Below are positions 1 to 10,716 of a stretch of 64,000 nt of DNA, in pieces. Numbering within the stretch: the stretch's first letter is position 1; every line of letters begins with the position of its first letter. The notes under the pieces were generated by a model. That model was given only the letters and a program-made list of their open reading frames with translations, was not told the origin of the DNA and did no database searches. Origin of the DNA: Arthrobacter ramosus (GTDB lineage Bacteria > Actinomycetota > Actinomycetes > Actinomycetales > Micrococcaceae). The position numbers were made by a program, and so were the translations under genes. The DNA lies in assembly GCF_039535095.1 (NCBI RefSeq), contig NZ_BAAAWN010000001.1, forward strand, positions 5,022,001 through 5,086,000, written 5' to 3'.

Positions 1-1601
1 ACAAGCCGTTGGGCGTCTACCTTGCCCGCGTGTTTGAGGGCAAGAAATCGACCCGTGTGGAGCGGTTGTTCTACCGGCTATCCGGGGTGGACCCAAACAC
101 CGAGCAGAGATGGTCCATCTACCTGCGCAGCGTGCTGGTCTTCTCCGCCGTGTCCATCCTGGTGGTGTTCCTGCTCCAGCGGCTCCAAGGCGTGCTGCCC
201 GGAAGCAATTCATTGCCTGGCGTAGATCCGTGGACGGCCATGAACACGGCCATTTCCTTCGCGACGAACACCAACTGGCAGGTGTACACCCCTGAGACCA
301 CCATGGGCATCTTCGCGCAGATGTGTCTGCTTGCCGTGCAGAACTTCCTGTCAGCCGCGGTTGGAATCGTGGTGGTGGTCGCCCTGATCCGCGGCATCGC
401 CAGAACCCGGACGGACAAGCTAGGGAACTTCTGGGTCGATCTGGCCCGCACCTCCTTCCGCGTGCTGCTCCCGATGGCTGTCCTCGCGGCCATCGTGATG
501 GTGATCGGCGGTGTGGTGCAGAATTTCTGGTCCACCGACGTCGTCAACCAGGCGACGGGCGTGACCCAGACGATCCCCGGTGGCCCGGTGGCCTCCCAGG
601 AAGCCATCAAGATCCTGGGAACCAACGGCGGCGGCTATTTCAATGCCAACTCGGCGCACCCGTTCGAGAACCCGAACGTCTTCATCAGCATGTTCGAAGT
701 CTTCCTGATCCTGCTCATCCCCTTTGCTTTGCCGTACGCCTATGGGCGCATGGTGGGGGACCAGCGGCAGGGCTACACGGTAGCCGGGGTCATGGGCACG
801 CTCTGGTTGGGCTCCACGGCCCTGATGGGCTGGGCCGTTGCCGGCGCACAGGGGACGGCGACCGCTGCTGCCGGAGGTTTGGGGGAAGGCTTCGAGCAGC
901 GCTTCGGCGCGGCCCAAAGCGCCATCTTTGCCACGGCCACCACCTTGACGTCTACCGGTGCGGTCAACGTCGCCCACGATTCCCTGCCGCCGTTGGCGGG
1001 CGGAGTCGCCATGGTGAACATGATGCTCGGCGAAGTGGCCCCCGGCGGCACGGGATCCGGGCTCTATGGCCTGCTCATCCTCGCGATCGTCTCCGTGTTC
1101 ATTGCCGGGCTGATGGTGGGCCGCACCCCGGAATTCCTGGGCAAGAAGATCGGACCCCGGGAAATGAAGCTCGCGGCCATGTATATCCTCGTGACACCTA
1201 CCGTGGTTCTGGCCCTGGCCGGGGTCACCGTCCTTCTTCCGGACGCCGTGGCCAATGCACCTGCCTCCGGACCGCACCAGTTCAGTGAAGTGCTCTATGC
1301 CTTCACCTCCGGCGCGAACAACAACGGCTCGGCGTTCGGCGGGATCACCACCTCCGGACCGTACCTGTCGGTGATGATGAGCCTCGCCATGCTGCTGGGC
1401 CGCTATCTGCCCATCGTGCTGGTGCTTGCCTTGGCTGGTTCCCTGGCGAAACAACCCAAGATCCCGGCGTCATCCGGGACGGTTCCGACCCACGGTTGGC
1501 TCTTCGGTTCTCTCTTGCTCGGCGTCACGGTGATCATGACCGCGTTGAGCTACTTCCCGGCCCTTTCCCTGGGCCCCCTCGCAGAAGGACTCCTCAAATG
1601 A
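1..1601 (+). CDS. kdpA: KdpA, potassium-binding channel subunit (5' end outside window)
   Basis: Membrane subunit of the high-affinity K+-importing KdpFABC ATPase; it forms the selectivity filter and the entry path for K+. The frame is open from base 3 with no start codon, so the N-terminus lies upstream of the window. Filter-type loops are visible: TNTNWQ near residue 80, [19 protein letters not shown] near 205, TSTGA near 315 and [11 protein letters not shown] near 435. About 530 residues are present, which is nearly full length for the family. Its TGA overlaps the kdpB ATG (ATGA), so the two are translationally coupled. Whether kdpF lies upstream cannot be seen. Confidence 0.97.
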   Translation, partial: KPLGVYLARVFEGKKSTRVERLFYRLSGVDPNTEQRWSIYLRSVLVFSAVSILVVFLLQRLQGVLPGSNSLPGVDPWTAMNTAISFATNTNWQVYTPETTMGIFAQMCLLAVQNFLSAAVGIVVVVALIRGIARTRTDKLGNFWVDLARTSFRVLLPMAVLAAIVMVIGGVVQNFWSTDVVNQATGVTQTIPGGPVASQEAIKILGTNGGGYFNANSAHPFENPNVFISMFEVFLILLIPFALPYAYGRMVGDQRQGYTVAGVMGTLWLGSTALMGWAVAGAQGTATAAAGGLGEGFEQRFGAAQSAIFATATTLTSTGAVNVAHDSLPPLAGGVAMVNMMLGEVAPGGTGSGLYGLLILAIVSVFIAGLMVGRTPEFLGKKIGPREMKLAAMYILVTPTVVLALAGVTVLLPDAVANAPASGPHQFSEVLYAFTSGANNNGSAFGGITTSGPYLSVMMSLAMLLGRYLPIVLVLALAGSLAKQPKIPASSGTVPTHGWLFGSLLLGVTVIMTALSYFPALSLGPLAEGLLK

Positions 1602-3736
1602 CCCGGTCCAACACGGCATTAGCCTCGGACACCGCCGCCCAGACATACGCCGACGGCAATCCCCTGGGTACACCGGGGGAGCACAAGCACCACACCAAGG
1701 CGCCGGCCAAGCTGGACCTTGCCAGCCTCCGGTCTGCCTTGCCGGTTGCGGTGCGGAAGCTCGCGCCGCGCCAGATGATTCATTCTCCGGTGATGTTCAC
1801 CGTGCTGGTCGGCGCGGCTCTTTGCACGGCCATCTGTATCTTCAAGCCGGCCGTGTTCGGCATCTCGGTGACCGTCTGGCTTTGGCTGACGGTGCTCTTC
1901 GGTACCTTGTCGGAGGCCATCGCCGAGGGACGGGGCAAGGCCCAGGCAGACAGCCTCCGGGCCAGCCGGAAAGGCGTTGTTGCCAGGCGTCGGCTCGAGG
2001 ACGGCACCCTCAAAGAGGTACCGGGAACGGAACTGCGGAAGAACGACGTCGTCATCTGCGAAGCCGGGGACGTTATCCCCTCCGACGGCGAAATCATCGA
2101 GGGCCTGGCGAGCGTGGACGAATCCACCATCACAGGTGAATCGGCGCCCGTCATCCGCGAATCCGGCGGCGACCGTTCCTCGGTGACCGGAGGAACCAAG
2201 GTGCTCTCGGACCGGATCGCCGTCCGGATCACGGCCGAGGCAGGCGAGACGTTCATCGACCGGATGATCAAGCTCGTGGAAGGCGCCGTCCGGCAAAAGA
2301 CGCCCAACGAAATCGCACTCCACGTCCTCCTGGTCTCCCTGACCATCGTGTTCCTGGCAGTCACCATGAGCCTGGCCCCGTTCGCTTCCCTGGCGGGCGC
2401 AACCCCGTCGCCGATTGTCCTCGTGGCGCTCCTGGTCTGCCTGATCCCCACGACTATCGGGGCGCTCGTGCCCGCCATCGGCATCGCAGGCATGGACCGC
2501 CTGGTGCAACACAATGTCCTGGCCACTTCCGGCCGCGCGGTCGAAACCGCAGGAGACATCACCACGCTGCTGCTCGACAAGACCGGCACCATCACCTACG
2601 GCAATCGGCGCGCGGTCAACTTCTTCCCCGCCAACGACGTCGACCGCACGGAACTCATCGAAGCGGCCCGGCTCTCCAGCTTGGCCGACGAGACCCCGGA
2701 AGGACGCTCGATCGTGGATCTCGCCGCAGAAAAGGGTGTCGGCGGCCCAGACCTGGCTGCTCTCCTGAAGGGCTCGGAAGACTTCGCCGTTGTCGAGTTC
2801 AGCGCCAGCACCCGCATGAGCGGCCTGGACCTCGACGGGACTAAGATCCGCAAGGGGGCCGCAGCCGCGGTCGCCAAGTTCGTCGCGGATGCCGGCGGCC
2901 ACACGCCTGCCGAGGTGGACTTGAAGGTGCAGGAAATCTCGGCCCAGGGCGGCACCCCGCTGTTGGTGGCCGGCGTCGGGAACGACGGCGGAGCCCGGGT
3001 CCTGGGCACCATCCACCTGGCCGATGTGGTCAAGCCGGGCATGCACGCCCGCTTCGCCGAACTGCGCCGGATGGGCATCCGGACTGTGATGATCACGGGG
3101 GACAACCCCATCACGGCCAAGGCGATTGCCGCCGAAGCCGGGGTGGATCACTTCGTTGCCGAAGCCACCCCGGAAGACAAGATGGCCGTCATCAAGGAAG
3201 AACAGGCCGAAGGGCGGCTGGTGGCCATGACCGGCGACGGCACCAACGATGCCCCGGCCCTGGCAGCGGCGGATGTCGGCGTCGCCATGAACTCCGGTAC
3301 GCCGGCGGCCAAGGAAGCCGCCAACATGGTGGACCTGGACTCTGATCCCACCAAGCTCATCAACATCGTGGGCATCGGCAAACAGCTGCTCATCACCCGC
3401 GGCGCCCTGACCACGTTCTCGGTGGCGAACGACGTCGCGAAGTACTTCGCGATCGTTCCGGCGCTGTTCACAGCCGCGTTTCCGGGGCTCGGCCTCTTGA
3501 ACATCATGGGCTTGTCCACGCCGTCCTCGGCCATCCTGTCCGCGGTGATCTTCAACGCCCTGATCATCATCGCACTGGTTCCGCTCGCCTTGCGCGGCGT
3601 CAAATACCGTGCAGTCTCGGCAAACCAGGCGCTGGCCAGGAACCTCGCGATCTACGGCCTGGGCGGTCTCATAGCTCCCTTCATCGGGATCAAACTCATC
3701 GACCTGCTCATTTCCCTCATCCCCGGCATCGGCTAG
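1598..3736 (+). CDS. kdpB: KdpB, P-type ATPase catalytic subunit
   Basis: ATP-hydrolysing subunit of KdpFABC. The start is the ATG overlapping the kdpA stop, preceded by AGAAGGA. The open frame begins 34 codons earlier, but that would run inside kdpA. P-type hallmarks are present: TGES in the actuator domain, DKTGT with the phosphorylated Asp, TGDNPITA, and the hinge motif [19 protein letters not shown]. The N-terminal ~60 residues form a hydrophilic tail containing HKHH. The product is about 712 residues, slightly longer than the enterobacterial enzyme because of that tail. The gene is followed by kdpC after 9 bp. Confidence 0.97.
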   Translation: MTRSNTALASDTAAQTYADGNPLGTPGEHKHHTKAPAKLDLASLRSALPVAVRKLAPRQMIHSPVMFTVLVGAALCTAICIFKPAVFGISVTVWLWLTVLFGTLSEAIAEGRGKAQADSLRASRKGVVARRRLEDGTLKEVPGTELRKNDVVICEAGDVIPSDGEIIEGLASVDESTITGESAPVIRESGGDRSSVTGGTKVLSDRIAVRITAEAGETFIDRMIKLVEGAVRQKTPNEIALHVLLVSLTIVFLAVTMSLAPFASLAGATPSPIVLVALLVCLIPTTIGALVPAIGIAGMDRLVQHNVLATSGRAVETAGDITTLLLDKTGTITYGNRRAVNFFPANDVDRTELIEAARLSSLADETPEGRSIVDLAAEKGVGGPDLAALLKGSEDFAVVEFSASTRMSGLDLDGTKIRKGAAAAVAKFVADAGGHTPAEVDLKVQEISAQGGTPLLVAGVGNDGGARVLGTIHLADVVKPGMHARFAELRRMGIRTVMITGDNPITAKAIAAEAGVDHFVAEATPEDKMAVIKEEQAEGRLVAMTGDGTNDAPALAAADVGVAMNSGTPAAKEAANMVDLDSDPTKLINIVGIGKQLLITRGALTTFSVANDVAKYFAIVPALFTAAFPGLGLLNIMGLSTPSSAILSAVIFNALIIIALVPLALRGVKYRAVSANQALARNLAIYGLGGLIAPFIGIKLIDLLISLIPGIG

Positions 3737-3745
3737 GAGCCCACC

Positions 3746-4357
3746 ATGAACACCCTTCCCGGCTATCTTCGGCAAGCAGGAACGGCGCTGCGGTTCCTGC
3801 TCCTGGCCACCGTTGTCCTTGGATTGATCTACCCGCTGGCGATTTTCGGGGTCGGCCAGGCTGTTGCGCCGTTCCAGGCCAATGGTTCCATCGTGAAAGA
3901 CTCGGCCGGAAAGCCCGCCGCTTCCGCCCTGATCGCGCAAGTCTCTGCCAACGACGCTGGCAACCAGAACCCGTTGTGGTTCCACGCCCGCCCCTCGGCT
4001 GCCAAGTGGGACCCGGGGGCGTCAACCGCCAGCAACCTGGGACCCAACGATTCCAAACTGCTCGACGCCGTCAAAGCCAACCGTGCCGCCGTCGCCGCCG
4101 CAGAGGGGGTCAAGGAGTCCGACGTCCCCGCCGACGCCGTGACGGCGAGCGGTTCCGGGCTGGACCCGCAGATCTCGGTGGCTTACGCCCGGCTCCAGGT
4201 GCCCAGGGTGGCCAAGGCTCACGGGCTGAGTCCCGAAACGGTGCAGGCCATGGTGGACCGCCGCACAGTCACGGGACTTGAGGCCTTCCTGGGGCAGCCG
4301 TCCGTGAACGTCACGGAGCTGAACCTGGACGTGGCCGCAGCGGCGCCGGCTAAGTGA
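3746..4357 (+). CDS. kdpC: KdpC, chaperone-like subunit of the potassium ATPase
   Basis: Single-span periplasm-facing subunit that stabilises the KdpFABC complex and raises nucleotide affinity. 203 residues. The N-terminal hydrophobic segment (residues ~14-36) is followed by the family features FHARPSA, ASNLGP and a C-terminal GLSPETVQAMVDR stretch. A GGAG sequence precedes the ATG. It is the third gene of the kdp operon, directly after kdpB, and 54 bp before kdpD. Confidence 0.96.
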   Translation: MNTLPGYLRQAGTALRFLLLATVVLGLIYPLAIFGVGQAVAPFQANGSIVKDSAGKPAASALIAQVSANDAGNQNPLWFHARPSAAKWDPGASTASNLGPNDSKLLDAVKANRAAVAAAEGVKESDVPADAVTASGSGLDPQISVAYARLQVPRVAKAHGLSPETVQAMVDRRTVTGLEAFLGQPSVNVTELNLDVAAAAPAK

Positions 4358-4411
4358 GCGTTGCCGGGCCCGCGGGCAACTGCCGCGTTCAACAAGTGAA
4401 AGAATGACCAC

Positions 4412-7054
4412 ATGGCACGGGCAACGCTGCGCATTTTCCTCGGGGCAGCCCCGGGGGTAGGGAAGACCTACGCCATGCTTGAAGAGGCCCACCGGTTGAG
4501 CGGACGCGGTGAAGACGTGGTGGTGGCTTTCGCCATGGACCATGGGCGCAGCGATACCCGTGCCTTGTTGGACGGCTTGGAAGTCATTCCACCGCACACC
4601 ATCGCGTATCGGGACACCAGCTTTGAAGAGATGGACGTCGACGCGGTCCTGGCACGCAAGCCGAGCACCGCCGTCGTCGATGAATACGCCCACTCGAATA
4701 TCCCCGGAAGCCGCAACGCCAAGCGCTGGCAAGACGTCGAGGAACTGCTCGACGCCGGCATCAACGTCCTCTCTACGGTCAACGTGCAGCATCTGGCATC
4801 CCTCGGTGACGTCGTGAGCGCAATCACCGACGTCCGGCAGGCGGAGACTGTGCCCGACGACGTCGTGCGGCGTGCCGATCAAATCCACCTTGTTGACATC
4901 TCGCCGGAGCTGTTGCGGCAACGGCTGGGCGACGGCAAGATCTATTCGGCGGACAAGATCGACGCCGCGCTGTCCAACTATTTCCGGATGGGCAACCTGA
5001 CGGCATTGCGGGAACTGGCACTGCTGTGGCTGGCTGACCGCGTGGACGAAGGGCTCGCGAAGTACCGTTCGGAACAGGGGATCGAGGCGAGCTGGCCCGC
5101 CCGGGAACGGATCGTCATCGGCCTCACCGGCGGGCCCGAAGGAGAAGTCCTCGTCCGCCGCGCAGCACGGATCCTCAAGCGCGTCAACGGCGGCGACTTG
5201 CTCGCCGTGCACGTCCGCGCGGCCGATGGAGTGGCCGCGGAATCTCCGCAAGCGTTGGAGGCCCAGCGCCTGTTGGTCCGGGATTTGGGCGGCAGCTACC
5301 ATACGGTGGCGGGGGAGGATCCGGCCAAGGCTTTGCTTGACTTTGCCCGCAGCGTGAACGCGACGCAGATCGTCGTCGGGATTTCGCGGCGCCGGTCCCT
5401 GGTGGGGAGGCTGACCGGCCAGGGGATCGGCAACCGGGTGGTGCGTGACTCCGGCGATATTGACGTGCACATGGTTTCGCATCCTCTGGGTGGCCGGGGT
5501 GTCGACCGTCCGCGGCAGCGGGACCTTGGCCGCACCAGGGTGATCGTCGGGTTTGCAATGGCGGTGGTCCTTCCGGTTCTGTTGCAGCTCCTGCTGGCCG
5601 CGAGCCCTTCGCACAGCATTGCGACGGCGGTGCTCCTCCAGCTCACGGGCTCGGTTGCCGTTGCCCTGGTCGGCGGGTTGTGGCCCGCCCTGCTTGGTGC
5701 CCTGTGGAGCAGCCTGTTGGTGAACTTCTTCTCCATACCGCCCGTGGGAACCCTGACCATCAGCGACCCCGAGAACATCCTTGCCTTGCTGGTCTTCGTG
5801 GGCGTTTCAGCCGCAGTGGCCGCCGTCGTGGACGTCTCGGCCAGACGCTCCAAGGAAGCCGCCCGGGCCCGTGCCGAGGCCACCACCCTGGGTGATCTCA
5901 CGCGTGGGGCATCGAGCGCCGAGGACACCGTCGAAGAACTCTTGAAGCAAGCGCTGGACGTATTCCAGATGCGCGGGGCGGCACTCTACAGAGCCGCGGG
6001 TTCCACTGGCGGGGCGGCCGGCGGCTGGCGCCTCGTCGCGAAGGCCGGAGAGGCCGCACCACTCCCTCCCGACGGCGGCGAAAACACCGAACAGATCGAC
6101 GCCGGAACCCGGCTGGTCCTGTCCGGCCGCATCCTGCCAGCCAGCGACCGCCGGTTGCTCGGCGCCTTCGGGGCACACCTTTCGGCCCAGCTCGAGCGGC
6201 GACAACTGGCAGCGAGCCGACGGGAGGTCATGCGCTTGGCCGAGAGCAACACCATGCGCACTTCCATCCTGCGCGCCGTCTCCCACGACCTGCGGACTCC
6301 GTTGGCCGGGATCAAATTGGCCGTGGGCGGCTTGCGGCAAAGCAACGTCCATTACACACCCGAGGAGGAACAGGAGCTGCTGGCAACCATCGAGGAATGT
6401 TCGGACAGGCTGGACGTCCTCGTGGGAAATCTCCTGGACATGTCCCGCATAACCTCGGATTCGGTGAACGCCCTCATTCGCCCGTTGCGCTGGTACGAAG
6501 TGATCCCGACCGCCCTGCATGGCATACCGCCGGGACGGGTGCGCGTCGACCTGCCCGGAAACATGCCGGAGATCGACGCCGACGCCGGGATGCTGGAACG
6601 CGTCATTGCAAACATCGTGGAGAACGCCATTAAGTACGCACCGGATTCCGATGTTGTACTGGTGGGAGCCGCGGGTGGCTTCAGTTCGTCCACCCTGGAC
6701 GGTAGGCCGTCCGGGGAGCTGCGCATCATCGACCACGGCCAAGGAGTCCCCGCCGAAAACGTGGTCAGGATGTTCCAGCCGTTCCAGCGGCTCAACGACG
6801 TCCCTTCCTCCACCGGGGTTGGTTTGGGGCTCGCCGTGGCCAAGGGATTCACGGAAGCGATGGGAGGCACCCTCACCGCCGAGGAGACTCCAGGTGGCGG
6901 CCTGACCATGGTCATTCGGCTTCCGCTGTCCACAGGGGTCGCGTTCCCGAACGAGGAGGCGCAAGCTCCCATGGAAGCGCAATCGGTTCTTTTGGAGCGC
7001 CGCCATGTGCCGCCGTCGTGCAGCTCAGATAGTGCATCCGGGGAGGCAAGATGA
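4412..7054 (+). CDS. kdpD: KdpD, sensor histidine kinase for potassium/turgor
   Basis: Membrane sensor kinase that controls kdp expression through KdpE. The N-terminal KdpD domain starts with the Walker-like GAAPGVGKTYAML (residues ~8-20). A universal-stress-protein-like domain lies at ~230-350, a four-helix membrane block at ~375-485, and a GAF-like segment at ~500-610. The DHp box SHDLRTPLAGIK carries the phospho-accepting His, and the HATPase domain has a GLGLAVAKGF G-box. 880 residues, typical for the family. It overlaps kdpE by ATGA, so kinase and regulator are co-translated. Confidence 0.96.
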   Translation: MARATLRIFLGAAPGVGKTYAMLEEAHRLSGRGEDVVVAFAMDHGRSDTRALLDGLEVIPPHTIAYRDTSFEEMDVDAVLARKPSTAVVDEYAHSNIPGSRNAKRWQDVEELLDAGINVLSTVNVQHLASLGDVVSAITDVRQAETVPDDVVRRADQIHLVDISPELLRQRLGDGKIYSADKIDAALSNYFRMGNLTALRELALLWLADRVDEGLAKYRSEQGIEASWPARERIVIGLTGGPEGEVLVRRAARILKRVNGGDLLAVHVRAADGVAAESPQALEAQRLLVRDLGGSYHTVAGEDPAKALLDFARSVNATQIVVGISRRRSLVGRLTGQGIGNRVVRDSGDIDVHMVSHPLGGRGVDRPRQRDLGRTRVIVGFAMAVVLPVLLQLLLAASPSHSIATAVLLQLTGSVAVALVGGLWPALLGALWSSLLVNFFSIPPVGTLTISDPENILALLVFVGVSAAVAAVVDVSARRSKEAARARAEATTLGDLTRGASSAEDTVEELLKQALDVFQMRGAALYRAAGSTGGAAGGWRLVAKAGEAAPLPPDGGENTEQIDAGTRLVLSGRILPASDRRLLGAFGAHLSAQLERRQLAASRREVMRLAESNTMRTSILRAVSHDLRTPLAGIKLAVGGLRQSNVHYTPEEEQELLATIEECSDRLDVLVGNLLDMSRITSDSVNALIRPLRWYEVIPTALHGIPPGRVRVDLPGNMPEIDADAGMLERVIANIVENAIKYAPDSDVVLVGAAGGFSSSTLDGRPSGELRIIDHGQGVPAENVVRMFQPFQRLNDVPSSTGVGLGLAVAKGFTEAMGGTLTAEETPGGGLTMVIRLPLSTGVAFPNEEAQAPMEAQSVLLERRHVPPSCSSDSASGEAR

Positions 7055-7728
7055 GCAACGTCCTGGTGGTGGACGACGATCCCCATATCGTCAAGGCGCT
7101 GCGGATCACGCTCCAAGCCCACGGTTACACCGTAGCCACCGCGTCCGACGGCGAATCGGCCTTGCGCTCTGCCGCCCAACATCCGGTGGGCGTCTTGATC
7201 CTCGACCTCGGGCTGCCGGACATCGACGGAACCACGGTCATCACCCGCTTGCGTGAATGGAGCAGTGTGCCCATCCTGGTCCTCTCCGCACGGCACGGCT
7301 CCGACGACAAAGTTGAAGCCCTGGACGCCGGCGCAGACGACTACATCACCAAGCCCTTCGGGCTCGATGAGCTGCTGGCGCGTCTCCGGGCGATCCTGCG
7401 GCGCACCGCGGATCCGGGCGAAGAAGCGCCCGTGCTGGTCACGGAATCGTTCACTGCGGACCTTGCCATGAGACGCGTGACGCGCGACGGCGAGGACGTT
7501 CGGCTGACACCGACGGAGTGGAGGATCCTGGATCTCTTCGTGCGCAATCCCGAGAAGCTGATCACCCAGCAGCAGCTCCTCAGCGAGGTCTGGGGCCCGG
7601 CCTACGCCAAGGAAGCCAATTACTTGCGCGTGTACATGGCGCAGCTCCGGCGGAAACTCGAACCGGAGCCAGGGAACCCGCGCCACTTGATCACCGAGGT
7701 GGGGATCGGGTACCGGTTCATGCCGTGA
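7051..7728 (+). CDS. kdpE: KdpE, OmpR-family response regulator
   Basis: Transcriptional activator of kdpABC, phosphorylated by KdpD. The receiver domain has the acidic pair DDD near residues 8-10, the phospho-acceptor Asp in ILDLGLP and the Lys in TKPFGLDELLARL. The C-terminal winged helix is of the OmpR type (TPTEWRILDLFVRNPEKLITQQQLL to VGIGYRF). 225 residues, full length and intact. The last ~160 bp of this gene occur a second time at 50912-51070. The TGA is followed by bases that match the 3' end of the ABC exporter at 51 kb, evidence of a former convergent overlap. Confidence 0.96.
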   Translation: MSNVLVVDDDPHIVKALRITLQAHGYTVATASDGESALRSAAQHPVGVLILDLGLPDIDGTTVITRLREWSSVPILVLSARHGSDDKVEALDAGADDYITKPFGLDELLARLRAILRRTADPGEEAPVLVTESFTADLAMRRVTRDGEDVRLTPTEWRILDLFVRNPEKLITQQQLLSEVWGPAYAKEANYLRVYMAQLRRKLEPEPGNPRHLITEVGIGYRFMP

Positions 7729-7768
7729 GGCGGGCCGCGGCGCCGGCGAACTCCACAGTCCCTCCGGC
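7570..7768 (+). repeat. Left copy of duplicated kdpE 3' end / exporter tail
   Basis: This 199-bp segment recurs in direct orientation at 50912-51111. By eye there are about eight substitutions and a single 1-bp indel, roughly 95% identity. It covers the last ~53 codons of kdpE and 40 bp beyond its stop. Those 40 bp are the antisense of the last codons of the ABC exporter gene, which is complete only at the other copy. Similarity stops abruptly after CCTCCGGC at 7768. Confidence 0.9.
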
Positions 7769-7847
7769 AGTATCGCTCGCCCGGCGTGCCGGCAAGACCG
7801 AGGACATCATACTCATGCGCAACCTCGCCTACGCGCGCTGAGCACAA

Positions 7848-8010
7848 CCGGACAGGAATCTGTGGACCTCATCCGGGCTGTCCAACCTCGCGGATGGTGT
7901 CTTCAAGACTGCGCTGCCGCTGCAGGCCGTTCAAGTCACGCAGTCGCCAACGCTGGTTGCCGGCCTGACGGTCGCAGCGACAGTTCCCTGGCTGCTCTTC
8001 GCCCTGCCCG
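7848..8010 (+). pseudogene. MFS transporter N-terminal fragment
   Basis: One frame of this stretch reads NLWTSSGLSNLADGVFKTAL followed by PLQAVQVTQSPTLVAGLTVA and ATVPWLLFALP, the usual first two membrane segments of an actinobacterial MFS permease. No start codon or Shine-Dalgarno sequence is visible, and the frame breaks after LPG near 8010. It is a fragment of about 55 codons between the kdpE duplication boundary and the split glycosyltransferase gene. The remaining bases 7769-7847 and 8011-8067 hold nothing I recognise. Confidence 0.6.
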
Positions 8011-8067
8011 GGTGCGCCGCAGGGCAATCAGTCAGCAGCGGGCGGCTGGGAGCGAGAACGGAAGTCC

Positions 8068-9327
8068 TCAGGTCCTGGCGGGGATACCTTCCACAGGACG
8101 ATGGTCAAGGATTGCTGCCGCGGGAGGCGATGGACGGCTTCTTAACGCGAGGAACAAGCCAATCGTTGAGACTGAAATGAGCAGCAGAGACTCCCGAAGG
8201 AGTATGCCCAAGGGTGCGAGCAGGGTCGGGCCGTTCTGCAGCATGTGCTCGCCCAGATCCGTTCCATGGATCAGCAGAACGAGCGCGGCAGCTGCTACGA
8301 ATACGCGAGTGGGCTTCCGGCCCAGGAACCAAAGCACGACGAGAGCCGGGATCAGATATACCCAGTGGTGCAACCAACTCACAGGTGAGACAAGGCTGGC
8401 AGTCATTCCAACGGCCAGAACTGCCGCCAGCATTTGTCCCGCACGGAAGATCTTCGCGCCCGCGAACAGGCCGAGAACGGCCACAACGATGACGATCACC
8501 TTGGACGGTGAGACTGCCCAATGCCCGATCGCTGCGGCCGCCCCCTGTATGGAGTTGTTACCCGCGCTGGCAAACTGGGTGCCGAGATCAACCTTTGAGC
8601 TGAGCTGCCACACGTCTGAGAACCAGTAGGTGACCGACATGGTGGGAAACAGGATCCCGCCGATAATGACCGTCCCGGCGAAACCCGCAACCGCCGAGAC
8701 CGCCATACGCCATTGTCTTGTTATCAAGAGATATGGAATGAAGATGGCCGGGGTCAGCTTGATACCGGCCGCGATCCCGATCAACACCCCTTTCGGAACG
8801 AACCGGGACCACCGTCCATTCGTGTGACGAACGAAATCCGCGAGACAGAGTCCGGCGAGGAACAAATTGATCTGACCCCACACCAAGTGCTGCGCAACGA
8901 TCGTGGTACAGCAGCCCAGAAGAAGAAGCGTGAGCCATATCGTCCGTCGCCGGGGCAAGGACCGCGGCAGGCAAACACCAATGATGAACGCCAAGGTTGC
9001 CACGCAGCCGGTGGTCCACAGCACGAAGGACGTCTGGGCAGGAAGCAAGCTCGTGACGGATAAGAGCGCGGCTGAGAACGGCGTGTAGACGAAAGGCAGG
9101 CCCTCGGAGGGCAGAAGTTCCCCAAAAAGGTTGCGGGCATAAACGTCTTCCCCCGGCCAAGATGCCACCGAGGCGTACCGATAAACCAGGAAATCCACCG
9201 GAGGGTAGACGCCGAGGCCAAGCAGATACAGGGCCCTTCGCAGATGAGCGTGGTTAGGGCCGTCTGCCGCCGAGGGCAGGAGCGTGTCCTGATGCCGCTG
9301 CGGCGTGGTGCGGGAGGAGAGAGGTCA
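8068..9327 (-). pseudogene. GT87 (DUF2029) membrane mannosyltransferase, 3' part, split by an IS
   Basis: Polytopic glycosyltransferase of the GT87 type, which uses polyprenyl-phosphate mannose in lipoglycan assembly. The conserved opening DFLVYRYASVA and later hydrophobic helices cover the whole domain. The frame continues upstream of the GTG at 9198 through LRRALYLLGLGVYPP up to the ISL3 boundary at about 9328, so the normal 5' end is missing. A candidate 5' piece lies beyond the IS at 10717-10841. Internal initiation at 9198 might still yield a shortened protein. Family assignment is by recognisable sequence pattern; substrate is inferred. Confidence 0.7.
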
Positions 9328-10716
9328 GGGCCTCTTTGAATTGGTAGCGACCAAGCTTCCAAATAAAAAAGAGACCCTGATATGGCCAATGCTACTTCCT
9401 GTCCGGGCGGTCGCTGGTGCGAGCGGGCCGACGCGCTTCTTGGTGTCGACGGCATCCACGTCTGCTCTGTCACGGCGGCCGGTTCCGGCCTGGTTCTGCA
9501 CGTTGAGACAGCCGAAACCGTCAGCGGTTGTCCGGACTGCGGTGTCGTCGCGGTTGGCCACGGCCGCCGGCAGGTCCGGCTCCATGACACCCCGTGTTTC
9601 GGGCGGCCGGTGCGGCTGCTGTGGGCCAAGTGTGTCTGGCGCTGCCCGGACCCTGACTGCCCCAGAACCACGTTCACCGAAGAACATGCGTTGGCCGGGC
9701 CCCGGGCAAAACTGACTGCCCGGGCCGTTGCGTGGGCGACCGACGGCCTGCAGCGTTTCGACACCTCCGTCTCCGCCCTGGCCCACCAGCTCGGCGTCTC
9801 CTGGCACACGGCCTGGGACGCCATCAAGGCAGAGGCCGCCCGGCGGATCGCAGCGGCCGGCCGGCTGGCAGGGGTGAACGCGCTAGGCGTGGATGAGCAT
9901 GTCTGGTCCCATACCGGGCCGCCGGGTTCCGGCATGGTCACCGGGATCGTGGACCACACCCGCGACGCGAACGGTGTGGTGCATGCCCGGTTGCTGGACC
10001 TTGTTCCGGGGCGGTCCGGGAAGGCCTACGCCGACTGGCTCAAAGACCGCGGGGAGGAATTCACCGCCGGCATCAAAACGGCGGCGCTGGATCCGTTCCG
10101 CGGTTACGCGAACGCGATCCGAGACGAACTGCCCGAAGCCATCACCGTCCTGGATGCCTTCCATGTCGTGAAACTGGGATCAGCCATGGTCGATGAGGTC
10201 CGCCGCCGGGTCCAGCAGGACACCCTCGGGCACCGCGGACGCAAGGGCGACCCGCTCTACGGGATCCGCCGGACCCTGCAGATCGGCGCCGAACACCTCA
10301 CCGACAAACAATCCGCCCGGCTCGACGCGAAACTCACCCTCGGGGACCCGGACCACGAAGTCACCCTGGCCTGGCAGTGCTACCAGAAGCTCCGCAACAT
10401 CTACCACGCCCGGCCGGAGCGGGGCAGGGAACTCGTCAACGAGGTGATCTCCTCCTTCCCGTCCTGCCCGATACCGGAAGTCTCCCGACTGGGCCGGACA
10501 CTCAAACAATGGAAGGCAGCGATCCTGGCCTACTTCGACACCCACGACGCGGCCAACGGGCCCACTGAAGCGATCAACGGCGTCATCGAAACCACCCGCA
10601 GAATCGCCCGCGGCTTCCGCAACTTCACCAACTACCGACTCAGATGCCTACTCGCCGCCGGCGGCCACCGCCCCTACCGGATCAAACAGACCAACCATGC
10701 CTAAATGCGAAGAGCC
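9328..10716 (+). mobile_element. ISL3-family insertion sequence
   Basis: About 1.39 kb around a single transposase gene. The ends are imperfect inverted repeats: the left end reads GGGCCTCTTTGAATTGG, and the right end, read inward, GGCTCTTCGCATTTAGG. A clean 8-bp target duplication is not visible (AGAGGTCA left, AGATACAG right). However, removing eight bases would put the two halves of the interrupted gene in the same frame. Boundaries may be off by a few bases. Confidence 0.75.
9382..10704 (+). CDS. ISL3-family transposase
   Basis: 440-residue DDE transposase. An N-terminal ISL3-type zinc ribbon has CPDC near residue 35 and CVWRCPDPDC near 75, followed by a helix-turn-helix around HQLGVSWHTAWDAIK. 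The catalytic core shows GVDEHVW, LDPFRGYANAI and the C-terminal PTEAINGVIETTRRIARGF box with the acidic residue. The frame is complete, so the element may be active. The promoter is probably in the AT-rich 50 bp before the ATG. Confidence 0.93.
   Translation: MANATSCPGGRWCERADALLGVDGIHVCSVTAAGSGLVLHVETAETVSGCPDCGVVAVGHGRRQVRLHDTPCFGRPVRLLWAKCVWRCPDPDCPRTTFTEEHALAGPRAKLTARAVAWATDGLQRFDTSVSALAHQLGVSWHTAWDAIKAEAARRIAAAGRLAGVNALGVDEHVWSHTGPPGSGMVTGIVDHTRDANGVVHARLLDLVPGRSGKAYADWLKDRGEEFTAGIKTAALDPFRGYANAIRDELPEAITVLDAFHVVKLGSAMVDEVRRRVQQDTLGHRGRKGDPLYGIRRTLQIGAEHLTDKQSARLDAKLTLGDPDHEVTLAWQCYQKLRNIYHARPERGRELVNEVISSFPSCPIPEVSRLGRTLKQWKAAILAYFDTHDAANGPTEAINGVIETTRRIARGFRNFTNYRLRCLLAAGGHRPYRIKQTNHA

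Noticed and set aside
1619..3985. 788-codon open frame on the minus strand across kdpB
   Set aside because: Exact antisense of kdpB/kdpC. The protein is Arg/Gly/Asp-rich low complexity, as expected from the opposite strand of a high-GC gene.
4022..5614. 530-codon minus-strand frame over kdpD
   Set aside because: Antisense of a certain gene, no ribosome binding site, composition typical of a shadow frame.
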